Part shown: piece after piece, positions 1 to 6,070 of the stretch
Layout of the letters: the number at the start of each line of letters is the position of its first letter
Position numbering within the stretch: the first letter of the stretch is position 1
NCBI RefSeq assembly: GCF_009647655.1
Contig: NZ_WJFD01000002.1
Coordinates: forward strand, 744,001-808,000
DNA from: Chitinophaga sp. SYP-B3965
GTDB taxonomy: Bacteria; Bacteroidota; Bacteroidia; Chitinophagales; Chitinophagaceae
Length of the DNA stretch: 64,000 bases
Direction: 5' to 3'
Program-made: the position numbers and the translations under genes
Notes under the pieces: generated by a model
Told to the model about the DNA's origin: nothing
The model's input: only the letters and a program-made list of their open reading frames with translations
The model's database searches: none

Positions 1-476
1 AAGATCTCCGGCAGAAAATGGAACCGCGGACAGCTACTGCCACACAGCGTTTGCGGGTGATCAAGGAATTGTCTGATCTGGGGGTTCCGGTTGGTGTGAT
101 GACGGCGCCTATTATTCCTGGGTTAACAGATCATGAGATACCGCGTTTGCTGGAACAGGCTGCTAACAATGGTGCAAAGTATGCAGGGTATACTGTGGTG
201 CGATTGAATGATGCGGTGAAGATCATTTTCAACGATTGGCTGTATAAGAATTTTCCGGACAGGGCGGATAAAGTGTGGCATTTGATTGAGAGCATGCATG
301 GCGGGAAAGTGAATGATAGTGATTTTGGGAGACGCATGCGGGGCGAAGGGAATATTGCAGAGTTGATCAAACAGCAGTTTAAGCTGCATGTGAAGAAGCA
401 GGGGATGAACCAGGAAAGGTTTGAGTTTAATACTTCTTTGTTTTTACGGCCTACGAGTCAGTTGAGGTTGTTTTAG
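1..476 (+). CDS. Radical SAM protein, PA0069/Rv2578c-like, C-terminal part (5' end outside window)
   Basis: Only the C-terminal ~158 residues are present; the frame is open from base 3 to the stop at 474-476, so the first ATG at 18 is internal. The fragment carries the MEPRTA, GVPVGVMTAPIIPGLTD and YTVVRLND stretches and the late 'GGKVNDSDFGRRMRGEG' block typical of the PA0069-type radical SAM family (SplB-like), whose CxxxCxxC iron-sulfur motif would lie upstream of the window. The reaction catalysed by this family is not established. The last 17 codons (FLRPTSQLRLF end) reappear in decayed form at about 2.24-2.28 kb, marking a duplication or integration boundary. Family assignment is from recognised sequence blocks; function is unknown. 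Confidence 0.8.
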   Translation, partial: DLRQKMEPRTATATQRLRVIKELSDLGVPVGVMTAPIIPGLTDHEIPRLLEQAANNGAKYAGYTVVRLNDAVKIIFNDWLYKNFPDRADKVWHLIESMHGGKVNDSDFGRRMRGEGNIAELIKQQFKLHVKKQGMNQERFEFNTSLFLRPTSQLRLF

Positions 477-480
477 GTAG
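421..480 (+). repeat. Direct repeat, copy 1 (3' end of the radical SAM gene)
   Basis: This is the last ~55 bases of the radical SAM coding sequence plus its stop. It aligns, with a few substitutions and small indels, to 2224-2285. Shared core blocks are aatacttct, ggccta, gtcagttgag and ttgtttt. This copy is the functional gene end. Confidence 0.75.
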
Positions 481-672
481 GGCGAAATGCGATTTTGTTT
501 TTTGATATGCATCTTGATTTTCGAAATGCATATCTTTTTATTTGGTATTCACTTACTCTTATTATATAAATATAACTGCTGCTATCAAGCTTCATCTCTA
601 TTAACTTTAGAATAACAGGAAATAGGTATTATTGCTTATACTTTCGCATGAATATTTATAAAAGAGATTATA

Positions 673-1005
673 ATGAAGAAATTATCTAAAGATTTTTCTT
701 TTAACTATCAAATTAATAATACTATTTATATTATCTACGGCAGTTACTTTTCTGAACCTGATGCTGATTGGATTAATAAAGACGCAGTTCAGGATATGTT
801 CAAAGTGAAATTTAGAGTACAGGGTAGCGATCTTCCGGAAATATTCACAGACCTTAACCCGGTATATATTCGGGAAGTGGATAACATTTGGTTTACAGGC
901 AACATTGTTAACCAGCGCTTTGATCCTATTAGGAATTCATTTCTTGATGATCTAAAGGATGTTATTATTGAGAGGTATAAGGCAGATGAAAAGAAGGTAA
1001 AATAA
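673..1005 (+). CDS. Hypothetical protein, 110 aa
   Basis: Not recognised. It is a soluble, charged protein with no signal peptide or membrane segment; the N-terminal half is rich in alternating hydrophobic/polar residues (NTIYIIYGSYF) that suggest beta strands, and the C-terminus is helical and basic (DDLKDVIIERYKADEKK). It is the first of three same-strand genes in the AT-rich stretch after the radical SAM gene; the next gene starts 8 bases downstream, so the two are probably co-transcribed. Base composition is visibly more AT-rich than genes after 3.5 kb, which fits acquired DNA. No catalytic motif is visible. Confidence 0.55.
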   Translation: MKKLSKDFSFNYQINNTIYIIYGSYFSEPDADWINKDAVQDMFKVKFRVQGSDLPEIFTDLNPVYIREVDNIWFTGNIVNQRFDPIRNSFLDDLKDVIIERYKADEKKVK

Positions 1006-1013
1006 TTCTTGTT

Positions 1014-1364
1014 ATGGAGCATTTACAAAAAACTTATTCTTTTTCCGTTTCGGATAATTTTAATAGCATTAAATTTTCTGGAACAATTGAAAATGCTGTT
1101 CCTGAGACGGTGATTAAAGGATATGAAAATTACTTGGTATTTATTGTATCGTTCATAACTGATCAATTTATAGAATCTGCTCCCTTGAAACGATCGAATA
1201 ATTTGATGTTTTTGGTTGGCTCGGGTGAAGATTTAAAGCTGGGTACCATTATCAACGATAGTTTCAACGAATTAGATGAAGAGAATCTATTAGTTCGTGG
1301 TATAAAAGCTAAGTTATTGGAGATTATTTTGATATCACCCAGCACTGGACATTTATCCAATTAA
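1014..1364 (+). CDS. Hypothetical protein, 116 aa
   Basis: Not recognised. No signal peptide or clear transmembrane helix; the stretch YLVFIVSFITDQF around residues 40-52 is hydrophobic but short. The start ATG lies 8 bases after the previous stop, and the N-terminus (MEHLQKTYSFSV) faintly resembles that of the preceding protein (MKKLSKDFSFNY), so an ancient tandem duplication is possible but not demonstrated. AT-rich, inside the patch bounded by the radical SAM repeat copies. No function is assigned. Confidence 0.55.
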   Translation: MEHLQKTYSFSVSDNFNSIKFSGTIENAVPETVIKGYENYLVFIVSFITDQFIESAPLKRSNNLMFLVGSGEDLKLGTIINDSFNELDEENLLVRGIKAKLLEIILISPSTGHLSN

Positions 1365-1472
1365 CTTTTGTATCAGGCGGGTTCGTTGAAAAAAATTAAC
1401 CGCCTTGAAGGTAAAGTTTCCACCGGTTTCTGTTTTATTATTTTTTGCAAAAAGAGATAGTGACTTATTACC

Positions 1473-2207
1473 ATGCTTAATCTTGACCAAAAACCCTTTA
1501 ACTGGCTCCCTTTCCGAAAGGGAGATTTACTAGATTTGACAGCAGAGTATCTTATTTCTTTACTGAAAAATTTGGACCTACAATATGGAATAATATCAGG
1601 CATGGCTGAAGAAATCACTGAAAATTTAAGTACAATCGAATTGCTAGATTATCCTCCAGGGTTTTTCCAAAGAATCGATCAGTTTATAGATAATTATTCA
1701 AGGCTAGTGAAAAGCATAAAACTATCACTTGGCGATAATGTCGGTAGAGCAAAAAGCCGGCATACTATCCTATCCTACTTATCATATACTCCAAATTCCA
1801 CCCTGCAGAATGCAGTTATTCACAGTGTCCGAAATACAGCTCAGCATTTTGAAGAAAGATTGCAGGATCATTATGGTACAATTAATTCATTTGCTGAAAT
1901 TCAGTATAAAGGAATGTATCCTGCCTGGACATTAAAATTTGGAAATGGCGGGTATACAGCAAGCGGTGGATATGATAAAGTATTAAAAGAAGACTTCAGT
2001 ATCAAGTTATTATTCTTTAGTTCCTATCAACAACAAGGATCAGTATTATCTCCAATAGAAATTAACATTTATGAGGTTTGGTTAGATATAATCCAGATTA
2101 AAAATCTTCTTGAGATCAATTTAGATAAAGCAATCAGAGAAAATTCAATTTGTTGCCCACCTGTTAGAGAAGTGAGTATAATGATGATTACGGAAAATGG
2201 TATTTAA
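1473..2207 (+). CDS. Hypothetical protein with a HEPN-like RNxxxH motif, 244 aa
   Basis: No confident family. The central part contains HSVRNTAQHFEERL at about residues 117-130. R120-N121-x3-H125 fits the R-(N/D/H)-x3-H motif seen in HEPN-fold RNases, and the 'RN..xHF(D/E)ERL' context recurs in uncharacterised bacterial proteins. The segment before it (residues 65-90) is predicted helical, as a HEPN domain requires; the C-terminal half (GNGGYTASGGYDK onward) looks like beta structure. There is no signal peptide or membrane helix. The gene is separated from the upstream pair by ~108 bases and ends just before the decayed radical SAM repeat copy at 2224. HEPN membership is inferred from the motif only; nuclease activity is unproven. 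Confidence 0.6.
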   Translation: MLNLDQKPFNWLPFRKGDLLDLTAEYLISLLKNLDLQYGIISGMAEEITENLSTIELLDYPPGFFQRIDQFIDNYSRLVKSIKLSLGDNVGRAKSRHTILSYLSYTPNSTLQNAVIHSVRNTAQHFEERLQDHYGTINSFAEIQYKGMYPAWTLKFGNGGYTASGGYDKVLKEDFSIKLLFFSSYQQQGSVLSPIEINIYEVWLDIIQIKNLLEINLDKAIRENSICCPPVREVSIMMITENGI

Positions 2208-2223
2208 TCCATATATACTACTC

Positions 2224-2285
2224 TTGAATTTAAATACTTCTTTTTTTTAAGGCCTAGTAGTCAGTTGAGATTGTTTTTTAGATAG
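2224..2285 (+). repeat. Direct repeat, copy 2 (decayed radical SAM gene end)
   Basis: This repeats bases 421-480. Read in frame it still encodes FLRPSSQLRLF followed by two extra residues and a stop, against FLRPTSQLRLF in the real gene. It is isolated from any longer reading frame of that gene, so it is a remnant. Together with copy 1 it brackets the three AT-rich hypothetical genes at 673-2207. Confidence 0.75.
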
Positions 2286-2290
2286 GAATT

Positions 2291-2857
2291 TTATGAATTT
2301 TGGCTACGTACAACATTCATAAGCTTTCCTTGTACGGCTTGATTCTCCATAAAATTTTCAAAAGCGGTAGGATAAACTTCAAAATTAGGATTATCGGTAT
2401 GAATTAGCAGTCCTAGATAGTAAGGTTGAATACCGATGTCTTCTCCAGTTATTTCGTAACTAAACATAACCCAATTTTCTAATTGAGATTCATTATACCA
2501 TTTCTCAGTGAATAACTTATGCCTTGCAGCTTCTTTTTCATCTTCACTATCACATATAAAGAAATATATAGGAAGAATGCCTTTGGTAGTAATGAAGTTA
2601 TCAATAATATGTTGAATAGTTGGTTTTACTAGTGAATCATACTTTTGCTGACCATTTTCTGGCGGGGCTTCTAAATAACTTTTCTTTATACTTATTTCAT
2701 AAGTTAATCCAGAGTTCAACAGAATTAAATCATCTTGATCAAACCGACTTGATCCGTTGTAAAATTCAATAATGTAAAGGCATCCTAAATCTGTGGGGAA
2801 AACAAAATTTTCAGAAGGTTCATTGATTGGCCCAGGAGCATAAGGATAAATGGGCAT
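2291..2857 (-). CDS. Hypothetical protein, possibly DUF6169-like, 188 aa
   Basis: Soluble protein without signal peptide or membrane helix. It opens with a Pro-rich MPIYPYAPGPINEPSENF segment followed by F-PTD-GCLYIIEFY, then a strand-rich region and a helical 'KYDSLVKPTIQHIIDNFI' block. The 'natural text-like' YIIEFYNGSSRF and 'ILPIYFFICDSEDEKEAARHKLF' segments recall small Bacteroidota proteins of unknown function (DUF6169 type), but this is a tentative resemblance. It lies 9 bases downstream of a 64-aa gene on the same strand, and both are probably transcribed from the consensus promoter at 3069-3100. Function unknown. Confidence 0.6.
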   Translation of the reverse strand: MPIYPYAPGPINEPSENFVFPTDLGCLYIIEFYNGSSRFDQDDLILLNSGLTYEISIKKSYLEAPPENGQQKYDSLVKPTIQHIIDNFITTKGILPIYFFICDSEDEKEAARHKLFTEKWYNESQLENWVMFSYEITGEDIGIQPYYLGLLIHTDNPNFEVYPTAFENFMENQAVQGKLMNVVRSQNS

Positions 2858-2866
2858 AGAATGGAA

Positions 2867-3061
2867 CTATAAATTTTCAGATTTTACAACAGTGGTGGAA
2901 TTCCTGCTTTTAACTTTTTTTAATTGCTCTACGAGACCTGAATGAATGACCGCTTGTTCAGTATCATGCATACGCTTCTCCCTTTCTTCTCCGAACTGCC
3001 TAACTTTGGCATGGAAAGAACCCTGAGTATTAGAAATTTTTTTGGCAACTATCTTTTTCAT
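2867..3061 (-). CDS. Small basic hypothetical protein, 64 aa
   Basis: A short, strongly charged, lysine/arginine-rich protein that looks mostly helical (VRQFGEEREKRMHDTEQAV around residues 21-39). The start ATG at 3061 lies only 7 bases after a consensus -7 element, so its mRNA is probably leaderless or nearly so. The 188-aa gene follows after 9 bases, giving a compact two-gene operon. The size order (small basic protein first, larger partner second) resembles toxin-antitoxin or protein-partner pairs, but no known antitoxin fold can be named from the sequence. Confidence 0.55.
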   Translation of the reverse strand: MKKIVAKKISNTQGSFHAKVRQFGEEREKRMHDTEQAVIHSGLVEQLKKVKSRNSTTVVKSENL

Positions 3062-3068
3062 ATTACTA

Positions 3069-3100
3069 CAAATTTAATGCTTTTCCCACTTATCTGCAAA
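3069..3100 (-). promoter_or_regulatory. Consensus Bacteroidota promoter for the 64-aa/188-aa gene pair
   Basis: On the reverse strand, TTTG (3097-3100) is followed after exactly 20 bases by TAAATTTG (3069-3076), matching the Bacteroidota -33 TTTG / -7 TAnnTTTG consensus. The ATG at 3061 is 7 bases beyond the -7 box, which places the likely transcription start at or next to the start codon. Confidence 0.7.
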
Positions 3101-3325
3101 TATAAGCAGTTGTCTATGAAAACTACTCAATACACCTTTTTTACATTTAACATGCTGATAATTAATTGGTAATAAAGTGTGCTAATTTTGAATATCGATG
3201 GTAATAATGGGATGCAAATAATCTTTAGTATGGACGAAAGATCTTAAGCTGACCGCGTCAAGAGGTTTGCAGGAAATCATTGAAAAGGATATACAAAATT
3301 TGAAACCATTGGATATATCTATACT

Positions 3326-3364
3326 TTCTTACAATTTCGGAATCGAATTCCGAAATTGTAAGAA
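3326..3364. repeat. Perfect 18-bp inverted repeat with 3-base loop
   Basis: Left arm 3326-3343 (ttcttacaatttcggaat) and right arm 3347-3364 are exact reverse complements around the loop cga. No T-run follows on either strand, so it does not look like an intrinsic terminator. It lies in the ~410-base gap between the AT-rich patch and the methyltransferase gene; apart from the promoter at 3069-3100 no other feature is supported in that gap. Confidence 0.8.
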
Positions 3365-3474
3365 CTGTTATAATGAATTGATAATCATTGTATTGATTTT
3401 GCTACAAAAAGATGAACAAATGAAGAAAGAAAACGAGCTGTTTGGGGCTTTTTAAAGACAGAAGAGTTCAGTTG

Positions 3475-4119
3475 TTACTTCTTCTCCGCCCAGATATATC
3501 CACGCTTGCTTTGATATTCCTCTTTGTTGGGGTATCGTTCCAGGGCTTCGATTATTTCAAAGCCGGTCTGTTGAAGTAATGTTATGATCCGTTCTGTTTG
3601 GAAATAGTATAAGTCTATATCCACTGGTATATCGTGCGCTGTATCATAATGTACTGTTTCGTCTCCCACGTGAAAGGAGCATAAAAAGTGGGCTCCGGTT
3701 TTCAGCACCCGGTTTACTTCACTGAAAGCCTTTCCTATCTCTTCATAAGTAAAATGCACAATTGCATAGAATGCGACGGCACTGCCGAAGTGGTTTGAGT
3801 CGTAGGAAATATTCAGCAGATCGCCGGTTTCAAATTTTATTTTCGGATGGAGTTTTCGGGCTTCTTCGATCATGGCTTGAGAGATGTCAATGCCTGTGAT
3901 ATCTTTTATATCATTATCGTATAGGAATCTTGTGGTTTGTCCGGGGCCGCAACCAAAATCGGCAAAGGGGCCTTTATGTTTGTTAGCTGTGGCAAACGCT
4001 TTCAGTAACAATGGGTCGAATGTTTTTTTGGACAATTCATCGTGGCGTTGGGCGGCATAACTTTCTGCTACCTGGTTGTAGGTTTGGATGATCTTTTTCT
4101 CTTGTGGTTGCATTTTCAT
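3475..4119 (-). CDS. Class I SAM-dependent methyltransferase, 214 aa
   Basis: A stand-alone Rossmann-fold methyltransferase of the Methyltransf_11/25 type. Motif I ADFGCGPG at residues 53-60 binds SAM; GIDIS (motif II acidic residue) follows, and 'VAFYAIVHF' with 'EVNRVLKTGAHFLCSFH' forms the motif IV and post-motif region. Length is normal for the family. The start lies 4 bases after the stop of the upstream dehydrogenase-like gene, so it is the last gene of a three-gene operon. The methyl acceptor cannot be predicted from sequence; small-molecule acceptors are common in this group. Confidence 0.85.
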   Translation of the reverse strand: MKMQPQEKKIIQTYNQVAESYAAQRHDELSKKTFDPLLLKAFATANKHKGPFADFGCGPGQTTRFLYDNDIKDITGIDISQAMIEEARKLHPKIKFETGDLLNISYDSNHFGSAVAFYAIVHFTYEEIGKAFSEVNRVLKTGAHFLCSFHVGDETVHYDTAHDIPVDIDLYYFQTERIITLLQQTGFEIIEALERYPNKEEYQSKRGYIWAEKK

Positions 4120-4123
4120 CGCT

Positions 4124-5119
4124 TTATTTTTCTAATACCAATCTCGCCGGCATATTCTGCTTTCTGAGGATTTCTATCGCTTTATTCATTTCAGAGAAGG
4201 GCATCACATCTACGAGACCTTCTATATTATGCTTTGCCGAAAATGCTAACATATCGATCATGTTTTTGCGGCTGCCAACATAATTTCCATAGATGGTACG
4301 CTGGGCGTAATCATACAATAAGCCGAGGCTGATGGGCTGCTTCTCCAAAGGAGACGCAACCAGGCACAGTTTTCCCGTTGGTTTTAATACTTTTAAATAA
4401 GCGTCTATGTTGAAGTCTACGTTTAACGTGGAGAGGATGAAATCAAATTTTCTGTGTAGTTGTGATAGATCATTCTTGCTATCTACATATTCAGCGCCGG
4501 CATCTTCAATCATTTCCTTTTTGCCCGGAGAATGAGAGAATACGGAAACCTTATGTCCCATTTTCTGAAGGAACTGGACAGCCAGTAAACCAAGTCCCCC
4601 TGCGCCCAGGACACCAGTAACAGCATTGGGTTGCAGATCTGCTCTGCTGATGGCTGAATATACTGTTATGCCGGAGGACATTAATGGGGCTGACTTTGCG
4701 GAGTCCAGGTTTGTGGGGAGTTTAAATACGAATCTGCTGTCCGTGATAATATGATCTGCTAAACCGCCGTAACAGTTCACGGCTATCACTTTCTGATCCT
4801 GGCAAAATTGTTCGTTGCCCTGCCTGCAAAACTCACATTCAAAACACGCTTCCTGCTGGTAACCGATACCAACGCGATCACCGGTTTTCAGATCAGTAAC
4901 ATCTGATCCGATATTTTCTACTATTCCAACAATTTCATGACCCACAACCAGTGGGAAATTTGCATCGCCCCAATCATCATTCAGGAATTGAATATCGCCC
5001 CTGGCGATACTGCAATGCGTTATTTTAACCAATGTATCATTTTTACCAAGCTCTTTCTCGTAGTAGAAGGGTTCGGGGCTTCCGCCTTTCTCTTTAACTG
5101 CGTACGCTTTGATCTTCAT
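4124..5119 (-). CDS. Zinc-type alcohol dehydrogenase (MDR/CAD family) lacking catalytic Zn cysteines, 331 aa
   Basis: Medium-chain dehydrogenase resembling the cinnamyl-alcohol/YahK group. The GroES-like domain keeps GHE at residues 60-62 and all four structural-zinc cysteines (C92, C95, C98, C106). The nucleotide-binding motif GAGGLGLLAVQF is intact near residues 172-183, so NAD(P)H binding is likely. However, the usual 'YCGVCHSD' catalytic block reads HCSIARGD here (Cys to Ala39, His to Arg40) and the usual 'PLLCAGIT' reads PLMSSGIT (Cys to Ser148), so two of the three catalytic zinc ligands are missing. It probably does not act as an ordinary zinc alcohol dehydrogenase and may be a zinc-independent reductase. 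Co-transcribed with the ion channel upstream (12-base gap) and methyltransferase downstream (4-base gap). Confidence 0.85.
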   Translation of the reverse strand: MKIKAYAVKEKGGSPEPFYYEKELGKNDTLVKITHCSIARGDIQFLNDDWGDANFPLVVGHEIVGIVENIGSDVTDLKTGDRVGIGYQQEACFECEFCRQGNEQFCQDQKVIAVNCYGGLADHIITDSRFVFKLPTNLDSAKSAPLMSSGITVYSAISRADLQPNAVTGVLGAGGLGLLAVQFLQKMGHKVSVFSHSPGKKEMIEDAGAEYVDSKNDLSQLHRKFDFILSTLNVDFNIDAYLKVLKPTGKLCLVASPLEKQPISLGLLYDYAQRTIYGNYVGSRKNMIDMLAFSAKHNIEGLVDVMPFSEMNKAIEILRKQNMPARLVLEK

Positions 5120-5131
5120 GATTGTTTTGTT

Positions 5132-5965
5132 TTAAAGTTTCGCTGAACAGTATTTGCAAAAGCGGGCGTCGTGATCATGGCCTTCTCTGCCGCAGGATGG
5201 GCAGGCCTGGCTTTCTTGTTTTTGGCTTTTGGCTGCCAGGGCCATTTCTGTGGTAACGATGCCGGTGGGTACTGCTATGATGCCATAACCCAATAACATG
5301 ATGAAACTGGCAATTAGTTTGCCAAGTGGTGTAACAGGGGCTATATCTCCGTAACCTACTGTTGTTATCGTAACAATGGCCCAGTAAACGGATTGCGGAA
5401 TACTGGTGAATCCATTGGTGCGGCCTTCTACCAGGTATATTACAGAACCCAGGATAACAACGGCACTGATCACAAACAAAATGAAGATGCTGATCTTCCG
5501 GAGGCTACTGATCACTGCTACATGTAAAAAACGCATCTCTGAGAGGAAATGAACCAGCCTGAAAATCCGGAATACTCTTAATAACCGCAGTGCCCTTAGT
5601 ACCAGTAAAGATTGTGCTCCGATATATATAAAGCTCAGGTAGCTGGGAATGATAGCGAGCAGATCTATAATGCCTAATATGCTGAACATATATTTGAATG
5701 GCCTGCGGATGCAGATGAGCCTTAGGATGTACTCTATTGTAAACACCACAGTGAAAAACCATTCCATGAAGAAGAAGAACCTGCCATAACTTTCGTTTAG
5801 TTCTTCCACACTGTCCAGCATGACTATTACGATGCTGATAATAATAAATGCCAGCAAAGTAGTGTCGAATATTTTTCCGGCGGTGGTGTGGGATTCGTAG
5901 ATGACTTCATGCAACCTGGATTGCCATGAGCGAACGGCTGTATTATGTGGGCTTTCCTGTTTCAT
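5132..5965 (-). CDS. Voltage-gated-type ion (potassium) channel with C-terminal zinc ribbon, 277 aa
   Basis: Six-transmembrane channel of the Ion_trans family. Helices S1-S4 span about residues 32-140; S4 shows the voltage-sensor pattern with arginines at 124, 127, 130, 133 and 136 (LVLRALRLLRVFRIFR). The pore loop carries TTVGYGD at 201-207, the potassium selectivity filter. After S6 a short linker leads to a C-terminal zinc ribbon with C255, C258, C270 and C273 (CPSC...CKYC). Inner-membrane location. It is the first gene of a three-gene reverse operon, and its upstream region holds five phased GGGGCCA repeats. The attached zinc ribbon is a variation on the plain bacterial channel. Confidence 0.9.
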   Translation of the reverse strand: MKQESPHNTAVRSWQSRLHEVIYESHTTAGKIFDTTLLAFIIISIVIVMLDSVEELNESYGRFFFFMEWFFTVVFTIEYILRLICIRRPFKYMFSILGIIDLLAIIPSYLSFIYIGAQSLLVLRALRLLRVFRIFRLVHFLSEMRFLHVAVISSLRKISIFILFVISAVVILGSVIYLVEGRTNGFTSIPQSVYWAIVTITTVGYGDIAPVTPLGKLIASFIMLLGYGIIAVPTGIVTTEMALAAKSQKQESQACPSCGREGHDHDARFCKYCSAKL

Positions 5966-5992
5966 GCATGAATTTACTGAAAAAAGGAGAAA

Positions 5993-6041
5993 GGGGCCAT
6001 TAAAGGGGCCAATGGGGCCATAAAGGCGCCAAAAGGGGCCA
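5993..6041. repeat. Five GGGGCCA repeats phased at ~10.5 bp
   Basis: Copies start at 5993, 6005, 6014, 6025 (one mismatch, GGCGCCA) and 6035; first to last is 42 bases over four steps, i.e. 10.5 bases on average, one helical turn. The array is 28 bases upstream of the ion-channel start codon (reverse strand) and 30 bases downstream of the WG-repeat gene stop. It could be an iterated binding site on one face of the DNA or a simple degenerate tandem repeat. Confidence 0.7.
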
Positions 6042-6070
6042 TGCTTTCCAAACTGCCCTATATTATTTGA

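Noticed and set aside
3267..3455. 62-aa frame in the gap before the methyltransferase
   Set aside because: It runs straight through the 18-bp perfect inverted repeat, starts without a recognisable leader and gives a peptide with no family; more likely a chance frame.
5993..6041. Possible CRISPR-like array at the GGGGCCA repeats
   Set aside because: Units are 7 bases with 2-5-base spacers, far below any CRISPR repeat; no cas genes are nearby.
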